From Phenylobacterium sp. (GTDB lineage Bacteria; Pseudomonadota; Alphaproteobacteria; Caulobacterales; Caulobacteraceae): a stretch of 64,000 nt of DNA. Location of the stretch: positions 337,950 through 401,949 of the forward strand of contig NZ_SCVD01000021.1 in NCBI RefSeq assembly GCF_004297125.1, written 5' to 3'. The notes under the pieces were generated by a model, which ran no database searches, was not told the origin of the DNA, and saw only the letters and a program-made list of their open reading frames with translations. The translations under genes were made by a program, and so were the position numbers. Below, piece after piece: positions 17,632 to 27,019 of this stretch (positions are counted from its first letter, which is position 1; each line of letters starts with the position of its first letter).

Positions 17632-17943
17632 CTAGGCCCGGCTTCCGTTGCAGGTCGCGAGCTTTTCCGCGCTAAGCGAGCGTCGCGCGTCCCCCAGGCT
17701 CTCGATGGCGCCGAATCGCCTCGAGAGCTGCTTACAGGCCTCAAGCGTGATCGTGCGGTAGTTGGGAAGGGCGGCCACGCACTGGGTCCCTTCGCATTGG
17801 AAGATTGTGCCGCCGGCAACGAACTTCACCTTCTTCTCGATCGCAGCGCGAAGTTTGGCCACGACGGGTTCCGCCCCGGACGCGCTTCCGCCTGTGAGCG
17901 TCGCCAGCATGAGGGCCGTGGCGAGCGCTGTAGCGAGTCTCAT
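17632..17943 (-). CDS. small secreted protein with a cysteine pair
   Basis: A 103-residue protein with a signal peptide (residues 1-23, cleavage near ASGA) and a short mature domain. The mature part contains FVAGGTIFQCEGTQCVAALPNYRTITLEACKQLSRRFGAIESLGDARRSLSAEKLATCN. The spacing of the four cysteines and the AGGT-x-x-x-C motif resemble a family of small periplasmic proteins common in Caulobacter and sphingomonads (annotated, I believe, as CC_3452 family; not verified). Function unknown. The ATG has an ideal CGGAGG site seven bases upstream. A stem GCGCCGTCAGACGGCGC lies in the 5' leader (about 17967-17983). Confidence 0.75.
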   Translation of the reverse strand: MRLATALATALMLATLTGGSASGAEPVVAKLRAAIEKKVKFVAGGTIFQCEGTQCVAALPNYRTITLEACKQLSRRFGAIESLGDARRSLSAEKLATCNGSRA

Positions 17944-18175
17944 GAGACCTCCGATTCAAGTGTGCGCCGTCTGACGGCGCCCAGTCGGTACATGGGTCGC
18001 CACGGTCGAGTTTGTATCCTATCCACATTATTCCATCATCCGAATATTGTCTGGTGAGACTCCAGCGACTCCCGCCGACGTTGGGCGTCCGCAGGTGCAG
18101 GGGCGCACGTGAGGCGGCGCCATTGCCGCAACGCCGCGTGCGGAACCCCGTCGTTGTGCGCGGAGGAACAGTGAC

Positions 18176-18189
18176 GTATGCACGCATAC
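18176..18189. promoter_or_regulatory. perfect palindrome GTATGC-AC-GCATAC
   Basis: A 6+2+6 inverted repeat in otherwise featureless DNA. It could be an operator, but no promoter or gene start is close to it. Confidence 0.35.
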
Positions 18190-18871
18190 TTTATGGGTGT
18201 GAGGCCGCGCGCCCAAGATTCTAGTGGGCGCCGGTTTGGTCGAACGGTTGGCCGGGTGTTCCACGAGAAGATTTCGGCGGCGGGGCGCGCCAGCGCGTCC
18301 AAGGCCGAAGCTGAACCCCTGACAACGGATGAGCGCTGGCCGACTATCCAACGGGCTCCCGGCGCCACGAACGCCAGGCCCGGATGTCTGTTCGCGCCAG
18401 ACCGGCCATACAGGAGTTGCCGCAACTCCGCCTGACCGATTGGTTGGATTGGCGGCCGACGAGGTTGAGGCCGTGGCGGCCCTGGAGGGCGATCGGCCCT
18501 ATCCCTCAGCAGGACTGGTGACCGAACGGACCTCGGCCGAGGAACGATCGGCCGGGACGCGCAGATCAACAGGGCCGCTGCTGACAATTGAGCCGAGATG
18601 CGGGCAGGGCCGCTTCCAGCGCGCTTGATTTCGCGGACTGTCACGGGGAGGTCGGTCGAAGGCGCGAGGAAAGGCCGTCTTCAACTGGCCGACCGGCCAA
18701 ACCCGGCCCCGCGTCGCCAACGGCCGCGCTTGGCCTACCGGATTTGCATCCCCGATGCCCCACATGGACACCCTCGCCTCCAACTCCGAAGGATGCGGTT
18801 CGCGCGGTGGCCGGTCGAAATCCCTCTGCAAGCGTCTGGGCCGCTTGCGTCGCTGCCCTGAGCGACCATGG

Positions 18872-18900
18872 GCTTGCACAACTACTATTGTGCGTTACGT
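18872..18900 (+). promoter_or_regulatory. probable promoter of the TonB receptor genes
   Basis: CTTGCA and TACGTT are 17 bases apart, in the same sequence context (GGCTTGC..CAACTA.TATTGT) as the orphan promoter at 17307. The operator is imperfect here (TTGTG-CGT-TACGT). It lies about 185 bases before the receptor start at 19084. Confidence 0.4.
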
Positions 18901-19083
18901 TATGAAATGGATGACGATGCGCCGCCGCATCGTCGGGAGCGGAAGGGTGCTAGCGGGTTCGGGGCGAACTCAGGCCCAGACAAGATGACCGAGATTTCCT
19001 GCCGATGCAGAAACTCGTCGGCATGAAGGCGTCCTAGATTCCGCACGATAACGATGCGGGTCGGACAAAGGGGAGAAAACAGG

Positions 19084-22000
19084 ATGATGAACCATCGCTA
19101 TTTCTGCGGAAGCTCGATGCTGGCCGTCGTGTTCGCACTGGGCCTGGCAGGAACCGCATCGGCACAGACCGCCGACAGGCCCACCGAGGTCGAGGAGGTC
19201 ATCGTCACGGGCTCCTTCATTGCGGGGACGCCGGAAGACGCCGCCATGCCGGTCGATGTGCTTTCGAGTAAGGACCTCGAAGCGCAGGGCAGTCCCTCCG
19301 TCGTGCAGCTTGTCAAGACGATCACTTCCTCGCAATCGTCGCTTGGCGAGAGCAATCGCTATAACGGCGGCGCGGGAACCGCCACGATCAACCTGCGGGG
19401 TTTCGGCGCCGCCCGCACGCTGACCCTGATGAACGGTCGCCGGTTGGCGGACAGTCCCGCCGCGGCCTTTCAGGGTGGGGGAGCAAACCTCAACTTCATT
19501 CCGACCGCAGCGGTCGGCCGCATTGAGGTCCTTAAGGATGGGGCCGCCGCGACCTATGGTTCGGACGCGATCGGCGGCGTGGTCAACTTCCTTACCCGGC
19601 GGGACCTGGACGGACTGGAGTTGGACGGAGAATATGCCCTCATCGACGGCTCCAATGGCGACTATCAGGGCAACGTCGCCTGGGGAAAGCAGTTCGACAA
19701 CGGCAACGTCCTGCTGACCGCCGGCTACCGGCACCGGTCCCGCCTCGACATCCATGACCGCGACTGGGCGCTCCGGTCCTTCGATTTCGGCGGCTATGCG
19801 GGCGCCGGTGGCTGGACTGGGGCCTCTAACCCTGGCCTGTTCCTGGGGGGCGCAAACCTGTTCCGCGACAATGGCTGCGCGGAACTGGGCGGCACGCTCA
19901 CCAACAACGTCACCTATCCAAACCCTCTTAGCGGCACCCTCGGCCAAGGTGCGTCGGCGACCGTGGCTGTGCCGGTCAGCGCGCAGAGTCCGGCGACCGC
20001 TGGTTCGCTCTGCCGCTTCCAGTTCTCCAACTTCAACGACTTGGTTAACCGCGAGGATCACTATCAACTCTACGCCGAAGTAAACTTTGACCTGTCGGAA
20101 AAGTTGTCCTTCCACGGCGAAGCGGCGTGGACCAAGAACGATACGCCGATGCAGCGACTCTCACCGGCCAACCTGACGGCCCAATACCCCTCGCCTGTCG
20201 CCATCGGCGGAACGTCCTTCTCCCCCACCGCGCCCAATGGTCCCAACTTCGCCGTTCCCTACAACATCCCGGCCAATCACCCGGGTCTCGTGGCCCTTCT
20301 CAACGACTGCCGGGCGCCGCTCACCGCCACTCAGTGCGCCGCCGTCCGGGGCTCCGCCAATAGCTCGGTGGGGGCCCAGCCTGGCGCGCCGCTCGGCGCC
20401 CGGGGCGTCGACATCGTCCAGCTCGGCTGGCGGGCGATCGCCTTCGCAGGGCACCCGCTCAACGCGGACAAGGCCGACCACCAGGAGGTGGTGAATGACG
20501 CCTTCCGCATCTCGGGCGGCTTCAAGGGGGAGCTCTTTGCCGGCATCAAGTTCGACACCGCGCTCACCTACATGGAGCAGAAAAATACCGCGAACACGAA
20601 CGACCTGCTGGTGTCGCGGATCCAGCTGGCGCTGCGCGGCTTCGGGGCGCAGACGAGCGACCCCGGCGGCTGCACCGCTGCGGAGACCAACAACTTCACC
20701 ACCGGCGCCGGCAATGCGGCCCTGGGGTGCCACTACTTCAATCCCTTCACCAACGGCGTGCAAACCAGCGCCGTGAACGGCGCCGCCAATCCCTTCTACA
20801 ATCCGGCTGTCGCCAACGATCCTCAGGTCGTTGCCTGGCTGTACGGCAACTACACGAATGTCCTAACCAACAAGCTCCTGGTCGCCGAGACGGTGTTCTC
20901 CGGCGAGACAGGTATCGAACTTGCGGGGGGCCCTGTCGCCTGGGCCTTGGGAGCCCAGTACCGCTACACGCAGGAAATCCGCAAGTACGGCGAGTTCTTC
21001 AATTCCGGTGAAACGCCGTGCCCCGACCGGCCGGCCTGCGCCGACGAAAGCGGCCCCCTGCAATTCTTCGGCTCCGCCGTGGACCGCGACGACGACGCAA
21101 ACGTCAAGGCGATCTTCGCGGAAGTCCAAGTTCCCGTGCTCGAGAACCTCAACCTGAACTTCGCGATCCGCCACGAAGATTACCAGGGCGGAATCGGATC
21201 AACCACCAATCCGAAGGTCGCCGCAAAATGGCAGGTGACCGATTTCCTGGCTCTGCGCGGCAGCGCCAGTACGACGTTCCGCGCGCCGGCCCCCGGCCTC
21301 GTCAGCACCGGCTGCAACAATGGCGTGCGTGTCCTGGGCAGCGCCTATCGCGCCTTCCAGAGCTGCGGGAACCCCGACCTAAAGCCCGAGAAGGCCGACA
21401 CCTTCAATGTGGGCGCCATCTTGGAGATCGGCGGCTTCACGGCGACGCTCGACTATTTCAACTTCAAGTTCAAAGATGAGATCACCGAAGAGAGCGGCGG
21501 TCGGCTTTATGCCACCATGTTCCCCGGCGGCGCCAACGTGAACTGCGGGGCCCCGGCCTTCGCCGAACTCCAGGCTAGGTTCACCTTTGCGGGCGCCTGC
21601 GGCGCGGCCAACGTGGCGCGTCTGCGTAGCTTCACAATCAACGGGCCAAACACCAAGACATCGGGTCTTGAGTTCCGCGCCCAATACGATTGGGACGGCT
21701 GGTTCGAAGGTCACTGGGCCGTCGGCGGCGAGGCCACTTATCTGATCGAGTATAAGCGGGGCGCTACGTCACTACTTGGGACCGACATCGCCATCTCTCC
21801 GGCCGAGGACCGCGCCGGACTCAGCGAGTTGGTGAATGAGTTCTTCTCCTACTCGCAATTGCGGGCCAATGGGTTCCTTGCCTTCAATCGGGGACCGCTG
21901 TCCGTTCGCTGGCAGACCCGATACGCAGAAGGCACGTCGCCGGCCTTCGGAGCGCCGTTGTTCGTGACCGTCCCCAATCCCAGCGCGCCCTCTGGCCGCG

Positions 22001-22209
22001 ACCTGGTTCCTGTCGGCAAGTCGAAGGACTTCTGGCAGCACGATCTGGTCGCCCGCTGGGAAGCGCCCTGGGACACGACCATCACCGCCAGCGTGCAGAA
22101 CCTGTTCGACAAGGACCCGCCATACGTGCCGAGCCAGTACAACTACGATTACACGAACGGCAATCCGCTCGGCCGGGCGTTCGAAGTCGGCTTCAAGAAG
22201 CGGTTCTAG
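19084..22209 (+). CDS. TonB-dependent outer-membrane receptor
   Basis: A 1041-residue receptor starting at ATG 19084 (or 19087), with GGGGAG upstream. The signal peptide ends ASAQ (about residue 28), followed by a TonB-box-like segment EEVIVTGS. The plug domain (about 45-170) has INLRGFGAARTLTLMNGRRL, RIEVLKDGAAATYGSDAIGGVVNFLTRR. The rest is a large beta-barrel with cysteine-bearing loops and ends in the C-terminal Phe (FEVGFKKRF) needed for outer-membrane assembly. Family knowledge: such receptors import scarce substrates using TonB energy. The substrate cannot be read; large Caulobacter-type receptors of this class take up oligosaccharides, peptides or hydrophobic molecules. The second receptor follows 128 bases downstream in the same direction. 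Confidence 0.9.
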   Translation: MMNHRYFCGSSMLAVVFALGLAGTASAQTADRPTEVEEVIVTGSFIAGTPEDAAMPVDVLSSKDLEAQGSPSVVQLVKTITSSQSSLGESNRYNGGAGTATINLRGFGAARTLTLMNGRRLADSPAAAFQGGGANLNFIPTAAVGRIEVLKDGAAATYGSDAIGGVVNFLTRRDLDGLELDGEYALIDGSNGDYQGNVAWGKQFDNGNVLLTAGYRHRSRLDIHDRDWALRSFDFGGYAGAGGWTGASNPGLFLGGANLFRDNGCAELGGTLTNNVTYPNPLSGTLGQGASATVAVPVSAQSPATAGSLCRFQFSNFNDLVNREDHYQLYAEVNFDLSEKLSFHGEAAWTKNDTPMQRLSPANLTAQYPSPVAIGGTSFSPTAPNGPNFAVPYNIPANHPGLVALLNDCRAPLTATQCAAVRGSANSSVGAQPGAPLGARGVDIVQLGWRAIAFAGHPLNADKADHQEVVNDAFRISGGFKGELFAGIKFDTALTYMEQKNTANTNDLLVSRIQLALRGFGAQTSDPGGCTAAETNNFTTGAGNAALGCHYFNPFTNGVQTSAVNGAANPFYNPAVANDPQVVAWLYGNYTNVLTNKLLVAETVFSGETGIELAGGPVAWALGAQYRYTQEIRKYGEFFNSGETPCPDRPACADESGPLQFFGSAVDRDDDANVKAIFAEVQVPVLENLNLNFAIRHEDYQGGIGSTTNPKVAAKWQVTDFLALRGSASTTFRAPAPGLVSTGCNNGVRVLGSAYRAFQSCGNPDLKPEKADTFNVGAILEIGGFTATLDYFNFKFKDEITEESGGRLYATMFPGGANVNCGAPAFAELQARFTFAGACGAANVARLRSFTINGPNTKTSGLEFRAQYDWDGWFEGHWAVGGEATYLIEYKRGATSLLGTDIAISPAEDRAGLSELVNEFFSYSQLRANGFLAFNRGPLSVRWQTRYAEGTSPAFGAPLFVTVPNPSAPSGRDLVPVGKSKDFWQHDLVARWEAPWDTTITASVQNLFDKDPPYVPSQYNYDYTNGNPLGRAFEVGFKKRF

Positions 22210-22337
22210 GCGGGGCGACCGCCCTCGAGAGCCATCGAACTTGACCGGGGTCCGCGGTTTCAGGCCCCCGAGGGCGGAGCCGGCGGCCGTAGCGAAATCG
22301 TAACGTAGCCATCAAATCGGCTGGGGAGGCCGACAAC

Positions 22338-25067
22338 ATGACATTTAGAAGAACTCTCTTGGTGTCGAGCGCGCTGGCCGCGGCGGCAGTCGGCGGGATG
22401 GCCCGTGCCCAGCCGGTGAACGTCATCGAGGAACTGGTCGTCACCGCTGAGAAGCGGGAGCAGAGCCTTCAAGACGTGCCCGTGGCTATTTCGGCGTTCA
22501 CCAGCAAACAGCGTGACCTAGTGGGGGTGAACTCGGTCCAGGACCTCACCAACTTCACGCCAGGCTTCACCTACCAGGCTGGCAACGACCGAGCCAGCAT
22601 GCGCGGCATCGGCCGACTGACCAACATTCACGCTGTGGACGGCGCCGTGTCGATCTATATCGACGGCCTGTTCACCACCTCGACGGTGCTGGCCGGCGGC
22701 CCGCCGCTGGACGTCGATCGGGTTGAGATTCTGCGCGGCCCCCAGGGGACGCTGTACGGTCGCAATGCCATCGGTGGCACAGTCAACGTCATCTCCGTGC
22801 GGCCTACGAAAGACTTCTACGCCGAGGTTCGCGCCGTCGCCGAGAACTACGGCGTCACCAACCTTCAGGCGGCCGTGTCCGGACCCATCGCGGACAATCT
22901 GAGGTTCCGCGTCTCGGGCTACAAGTTCGACCAGCGGAAGGGCTACTTGAAGAACCTCGCCGGCGGCCCGTCGGAAGGCAGCAAGCGGGACGAGTATCAA
23001 GTCCAATTCCAGCTCGAAGCGGACCTCGGCGAGAACGCCGAGTGGTGGGTCTCGTACAAGACTCTGGTCTGGCACGATCGCGGCGGGCCCGGCGCGCGCG
23101 CCGGATACCTCAATGCCCCCTATGAGACCGGTCGTCTCGATCCGAATTTTTCGATCGTCTACAACCCTGCCCACGGCTATTCGCCGGAGACCGGCCTGAA
23201 CGGGATCGTGCCGGGCAGCCTGCGGCAGTTCGGAAACACAAACATCACCGTGAATCCGGCCTTGACGGATTCCCAAGAATTCAACGCGAACACGCCTGGC
23301 CGTGTCAGGCTTCGGGACGTCAACTCACTGACGACCAATTTCGTCTACCACCTCCCGAGCGTCGACATTAGATACGTGGGTGGCATACAGGAGTACAAGT
23401 ACGACCTCTACGGAGATACGGACGGGACAAACGTCCAGTCATATCAAATACCTCTCGCCCCGGGGTCTGTCTGCGGTACGGTCGGCGCACTATTTGCCGC
23501 GGGGCGGTCCAGCGTCAATTGCGCGCCCCTCACAGTAAACGCCGACAACTCATTCCATTACTTCGAATACCCGAAATGGTACAGCCACGAGATCAACATC
23601 TCGTCGACTACGGATGGTCCGCTTCAGTGGATTGCGGGCGCGTACTATTACAATGAAAAATACACCGGGACCGGCGCCACCGCCGACTTCTTCCTGAACG
23701 GCGCCTCCAGCCTGCGCACCCCGATCCTTGGCGCAGCGCCCAATCCGCAGGGCCTCTGGTCGCTGGGCGACTACGACCTGACGACCGAGAGCAAGGCCGT
23801 GTTCGGGCAGGTGGACTGGCAGGCGACCGAGACCCTGAAGGTGACCGCGGGCCTGCGCTACACCAAGGACAAGAAGTCCGGAACGGAGTTCCGGCGGATC
23901 GTCTGCAACTCGGACGCCTGCTATCCAGGCCTCTATCCGGCCCTCGGACTTGCCGCCTTCGGTCCCGGCACGGCGGCGAACTGGGGTAGCCTCCTGGGCA
24001 ACCTCAACGCCCTGCCGGCGGTCGGACAGGCCCTGGGGCTCGGCAACGCGCTCGCGCCCCTCGGCGGTCTCGGCAACGGCGCCATGGACCTGACCGACAC
24101 GCTGGCGCCCAAGAGCACGGCCGGCCCGATCGAAGGGGTTACCAGCCCTTCGGTCTGCACGGCAGGCGTATGCCGCCAATACACGATCGGCGCCGACGGC
24201 ATCGCCAGCCGCAAGCTTGGCGATACCTCGGACGCCTGGACGGGGACCGTCGGAGTCCAGTGGGAGCCCGACGACGACACGATGGCCTATGCCCGCTACA
24301 GCCGCGGCTACAAGGCCTTCGGCTTTTCGGCCGGAGGCTTCCTGGCCGTTCCCAAGGCGGATGAAGAGACCGTCAACTCCTACGAGATCGGCCTGAAGAA
24401 GAAGGTGGGCTACACCCTGCAGGTGAACGCAGCGCTCTTCTATCTCGATTACCGGAACCTGCAGGCGCCGGTCACCGTGCGAGTGGGCCCGACCAACGTC
24501 GGTCAGTTCGTCAATATCGCCAAGTCACGGTCCAGCGGCCTGGAGTTGGGCACGATCTGGCAGCCGATCCGGCCGGTACGCCTGACGGTGGACTACGGAT
24601 ACAATCCGACGAAAATCCGGAAGAGCGTCACGCTCGTGGATACCAACGACAACATCAACACCGGCCCCGTCAGCGTGGTCGGAAACCGCCTGCCGCAGGC
24701 GCCGAAGCACAAGCTAGCGCTAAACGGGTCCTACACTTTCGAGATGGATCCCGGCGCGCTCACCCTTGGAGCCACCTATCTTTATCGGTCCGAGGCCTAC
24801 GCCAACGTCTTCACCCGAGAATACAACAAGGCCCCTTCCTGGGATCAGGTGGATTTCCGCGCCTACTGGGCGCCTACAGGCGGCAAGTACACCGTGATCG
24901 CCTATGTCAAGAACGTGTTCGACACCGAAGGCTACCAAGCTGCGCTCGCCGGCTCGAACCGCAACAACAGCCCGACCGTTGCATCGGATCGGTTTGCCAC
25001 CGGCGTGCAGAACTTGGAGCTCACCCCGCCTCGTCTCTACGGCCTTGAGCTACAGTACCGATTCTAG
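22338..25067 (+). CDS. TonB-dependent outer-membrane receptor
   Basis: A 909-residue receptor with a strong site (GGGGAGG) before ATG 22338. The signal peptide ends ARAQ (residue 25). A TonB-box-like EELVVTAEKREQSLQDVPVAISAF follows, then the plug (SMRGIGRL, RVEILRGPQGTLYGRNAIGGTVNVIS), and a 22-strand barrel ending in YGLELQYRF. This second type, with the LQDVPVAISA signature, is typical of sphingomonad and Caulobacter receptors for catabolic substrates, often plant or aromatic compounds. It probably forms one transcription unit with the receptor upstream. The pair next to TetR/MarR regulators suggests inducible uptake; the inducer is unknown. Confidence 0.9.
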   Translation: MTFRRTLLVSSALAAAAVGGMARAQPVNVIEELVVTAEKREQSLQDVPVAISAFTSKQRDLVGVNSVQDLTNFTPGFTYQAGNDRASMRGIGRLTNIHAVDGAVSIYIDGLFTTSTVLAGGPPLDVDRVEILRGPQGTLYGRNAIGGTVNVISVRPTKDFYAEVRAVAENYGVTNLQAAVSGPIADNLRFRVSGYKFDQRKGYLKNLAGGPSEGSKRDEYQVQFQLEADLGENAEWWVSYKTLVWHDRGGPGARAGYLNAPYETGRLDPNFSIVYNPAHGYSPETGLNGIVPGSLRQFGNTNITVNPALTDSQEFNANTPGRVRLRDVNSLTTNFVYHLPSVDIRYVGGIQEYKYDLYGDTDGTNVQSYQIPLAPGSVCGTVGALFAAGRSSVNCAPLTVNADNSFHYFEYPKWYSHEINISSTTDGPLQWIAGAYYYNEKYTGTGATADFFLNGASSLRTPILGAAPNPQGLWSLGDYDLTTESKAVFGQVDWQATETLKVTAGLRYTKDKKSGTEFRRIVCNSDACYPGLYPALGLAAFGPGTAANWGSLLGNLNALPAVGQALGLGNALAPLGGLGNGAMDLTDTLAPKSTAGPIEGVTSPSVCTAGVCRQYTIGADGIASRKLGDTSDAWTGTVGVQWEPDDDTMAYARYSRGYKAFGFSAGGFLAVPKADEETVNSYEIGLKKKVGYTLQVNAALFYLDYRNLQAPVTVRVGPTNVGQFVNIAKSRSSGLELGTIWQPIRPVRLTVDYGYNPTKIRKSVTLVDTNDNINTGPVSVVGNRLPQAPKHKLALNGSYTFEMDPGALTLGATYLYRSEAYANVFTREYNKAPSWDQVDFRAYWAPTGGKYTVIAYVKNVFDTEGYQAALAGSNRNNSPTVASDRFATGVQNLELTPPRLYGLELQYRF

Positions 25068-25094
25068 CACGCTCATCTTACCACAGCGAATCTT

Positions 25095-25124
25095 GGGGCG
25101 CTCCGCCGCATAGCGGCGCGCCCC
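25095..25124. terminator. GC-rich hairpin after the receptor genes
   Basis: GGGGCGC pairs with GCGCCCC and GCCGC with GCGGC inside, giving a long stem 28 bases after the receptor stop. There is no T tract, so it may be a weak or factor-dependent terminator. Confidence 0.35.
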
Positions 25125-25214
25125 GGGCCGCAAGAGTTGGTGTGAACCCACGGGACGCCTGCGTCGGAGCCTCCAACGACGCCAGCTGCCGAAGGGGCCG
25201 GCTTGCCCAGGCTC

Positions 25215-25404
25215 CGAGGCAGGTCTGGCTCGCCGACCCCGCCTCATCCCCACCGGCGAGGGCTGGCTGCACCTGGCCGCGGTGCTCGACCTCTTCACCC
25301 GCAAGATCGTCGGCAGGTTCATGCGGTCCACTCGGTATGTGGAGATCGCCCTGGGGCCCCTGCATATGGCCATCGAGCGCCAACGGCCGGCGCCCGGCCT
25401 GACC
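25215..25404 (+). mobile_element. IS3-family OrfB fragment, catalytic core part
   Basis: The segment starts with QVWLAD (the first conserved Asp region of the IS3 DDE core) in one frame. It then shifts to [23 protein letters not shown] and [11 protein letters not shown] in another. Neither the N-terminus nor the final Glu region is present. It belongs to the same IS3 subgroup as the fragment at 55800, since both share the QVWLADLTYIPTGE block. It joins directly to a TPR gene fragment. Confidence 0.75.
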
Positions 25405-25567
25405 CTGCTCGAGCTCGAAAAATGTCAGAATGTCAGCTTGAAATGGGCGCGCGCAGCGACTGGGAAGCCACCTTGCGCGCCGCGGCGCATAGGGCGGACC
25501 GGCTGGCGCCTCGGGCTATGGTGGCCCTTGCGACCGCCTCGCATGGCCGCTTCTTCCTGCGGCCTAG
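25405..25567 (+). pseudogene. duplicated 3' fragment of the TPR gene
   Basis: From CTGCTCGAGCTCG the sequence matches, in opposite orientation, the 3' part of the TPR pseudogene at 13957-14825. It encodes [43 protein letters not shown] without the frameshift seen there. It carries an eight-base duplication near 25428 and several substitutions. It is bounded by an IS3 fragment on the left and an IS481 end on the right. Confidence 0.75.
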
Positions 25568-25568
25568 G

Positions 25569-25742
25569 TGTGTGGTCCCCGGTGTGTGGGGGACTCAGTT
25601 TGCTGAGTGCTCACCGGGAGGAGCCATGGGCCAGGTACTCCACGGCAGCGCCACACCACGCACGCCATCCGAGCGGCAATACAGCGATCGAAGGCTCCGC
25701 TCAAAGAGCTAGCCGCCAGGTACGGCCTCAATCGGAAGACAG
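25569..25742 (+). mobile_element. IS481-family left end and HTH fragment
   Basis: The terminal-looking TGTGTGGTCCCCGG is followed by a GGGAGGAGCC site and ATG 25626. The product starts as IS481 transposases do (MGQVLHGSA), shifts frame, and continues [30 protein letters not shown], the HTH. At the next residues it switches to an IS21 sequence. A related IS481 end lies at 34735. Confidence 0.7.
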
Positions 25743-26270
25743 TGCGTCAGCACCATGCCGCCGGCGAGAAGGTGTTCGTCGACTTCGCCGGCGACACCAT
25801 CGACGTGATCGATCCGGTGACGGGCCTCGCCCGGGCAATGAAGCTGTTCGTCGCCGCGCTCGGAGCCTCCAGTTACGTCTATTGCGAGGCCCGGCCCAGG
25901 GAGGGGGTGGCCGACTGGATCGGCTGCCATGTCGGCATGTTCGCCTTCTTCGGCGGCGTGACGGCGATCATCGCCTGCGACAACCTCAAGACGGCGGTGA
26001 CCAACCCGGACCGCTACGATCCGGGGATCAACCGTACCTATCAGGACATGGCCCGCCACTACGGGACGAGCGTGGTTCCGGCCCGGCCGTACAAGCCTCG
26101 CGACAAGGCAAGGTCGAGCAGTCGGTGCTGCTGGTCGAGCGCTGGGTGCTGGCGCGCCTGCGCAACCAGCGCTTCTTCAGCCTGGCTGAGCTCAACCTGG
26201 CGATCAGCGAGCTGGTCGCCGAGCCAACGCCCGCGTCATGCGCGCCTACGGCGCCAGCCGGGCCGAACAC
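25743..26270 (+). mobile_element. istA: IS21-family IstA, catalytic half
   Basis: The frame continues from the IS481 HTH with [27 protein letters not shown] (IstA DDE core; first Asp in FVDFAGD). Then follow [31 protein letters not shown] (second Asp) and [25 protein letters not shown] (Glu region in the next frame, [17 protein letters not shown]). It ends near [13 protein letters not shown]. At least two frameshifts are present and istB is absent. It starts where the N-terminal half at 9145-9545 stops. Confidence 0.75.
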
Positions 26271-26550
26271 CACCACGCCAGTCTCTGTATCGCCGCCTAC
26301 GGATTCCTCATCTCCCTCTGGGAGACGATTCCCCCCCTCAGCTCCAGCTCGAGCCCGGGGCCGCCAAACGCTTGGTCTTCCCGAAGGTTACAGACCCCGT
26401 GGCGCTCCCGATCCGGCCGGAACGGCATGTCCCAACCTCGATCCCGACCATCCGGCGACGCCACACCGTCGCCCTCGCCAATCGCCTGCAACGATGTCCA
26501 TGCTGCGCCAGAGCCACGGACGGTTCGCGTCAGGCCCGCATGTTATGACG
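26271..26550 (+). mobile_element. IS701-type transposase C-terminal fragment
   Basis: [16 protein letters not shown] followed in shifting frames by [17 protein letters not shown] and [16 protein letters not shown] matches the C-terminal end I know from IS701-family transposases of this group. It is degraded and has no catalytic part. The sequence CAGGCTGTTGAAAAAGTC, a typical insertion-sequence end, follows at 26563-26580. Confidence 0.55.
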
Positions 26551-26625
26551 CAGTAAGACTAGCAGGCTGTTGAAAAAGTCAGATGTTCCCGGAACGTCCC
26601 AGAACGAAGCGGAATCAGGGCTGAA

Positions 26626-26922
26626 TCAAAGACGGCTCAAACGGGCGATGGTCGCGGACGGCAGCGGCGCCTGGCCCGGCTTGCGGGTCTTGTCGCGCAC
26701 GAGCCGATCGACGCCTTCACCCATGAAGACATGGCCGCGCCAGACCGCCGGCTTGGACAGCCCCGAACGACCCATGATCTCGTTCGTGCCCAAGCCGAGA
26801 GCCGTAGCGATCGGCGCCTGGGCGCGAGCCGCGTGCTTCTGGGGACTGTTGCGGTTGCCGACGATCGCCTCAAGGCGGTGGCGATCCCCAGGCGTGATGG
26901 AAACCTCGGTCACTGCTCTCAT
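26626..26922 (-). mobile_element. IS630-family transposase N-terminal fragment
   Basis: MRAVTEVSITPGDRHRLEAIVGNRNSPQKH with GLGTNEIMGRSGLSKPAVWR is the HTH end of an IS630-type transposase. The frame stops after RDKTRKPGQAPLPSATIARLSRL, with the catalytic domain missing. It marks the right edge of the IS mosaic before the ABC exporter operon. Confidence 0.7.
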
Positions 26923-27019
26923 GCGCCGAGCATGAGCCGTTTCCGGCTATCAGGGTATCCTCTGAATGAGCCAATCCACTTGGGCTCCCCGCTTCGCCCG
27001 AAGTCTGCTGAGGAACATC

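Larger units (their letters stand above)
17944..19083. other. 1.1-kb region without a recognised gene
   Basis: This stretch separates the leftward small secreted gene from the TonB receptor. Frames on both strands are Arg/Pro-rich without a recognisable domain. It includes a perfect palindrome (18176-18189) and a promoter-like block (18872-18900). The rest may be remnant DNA. Confidence 0.4.

Noticed and set aside
18036..18644. Leftward 202-codon frame in the gap before the TonB receptor
   Set aside because: Arg/Pro-rich composition, no ribosome binding site, no recognisable domain.
18888..18900. Perfect operator before the TonB receptor
   Set aside because: TTGTG-CGT-TACGT has mismatches in both arms, so it is reported only as a weak relative of the 13-bp motif.
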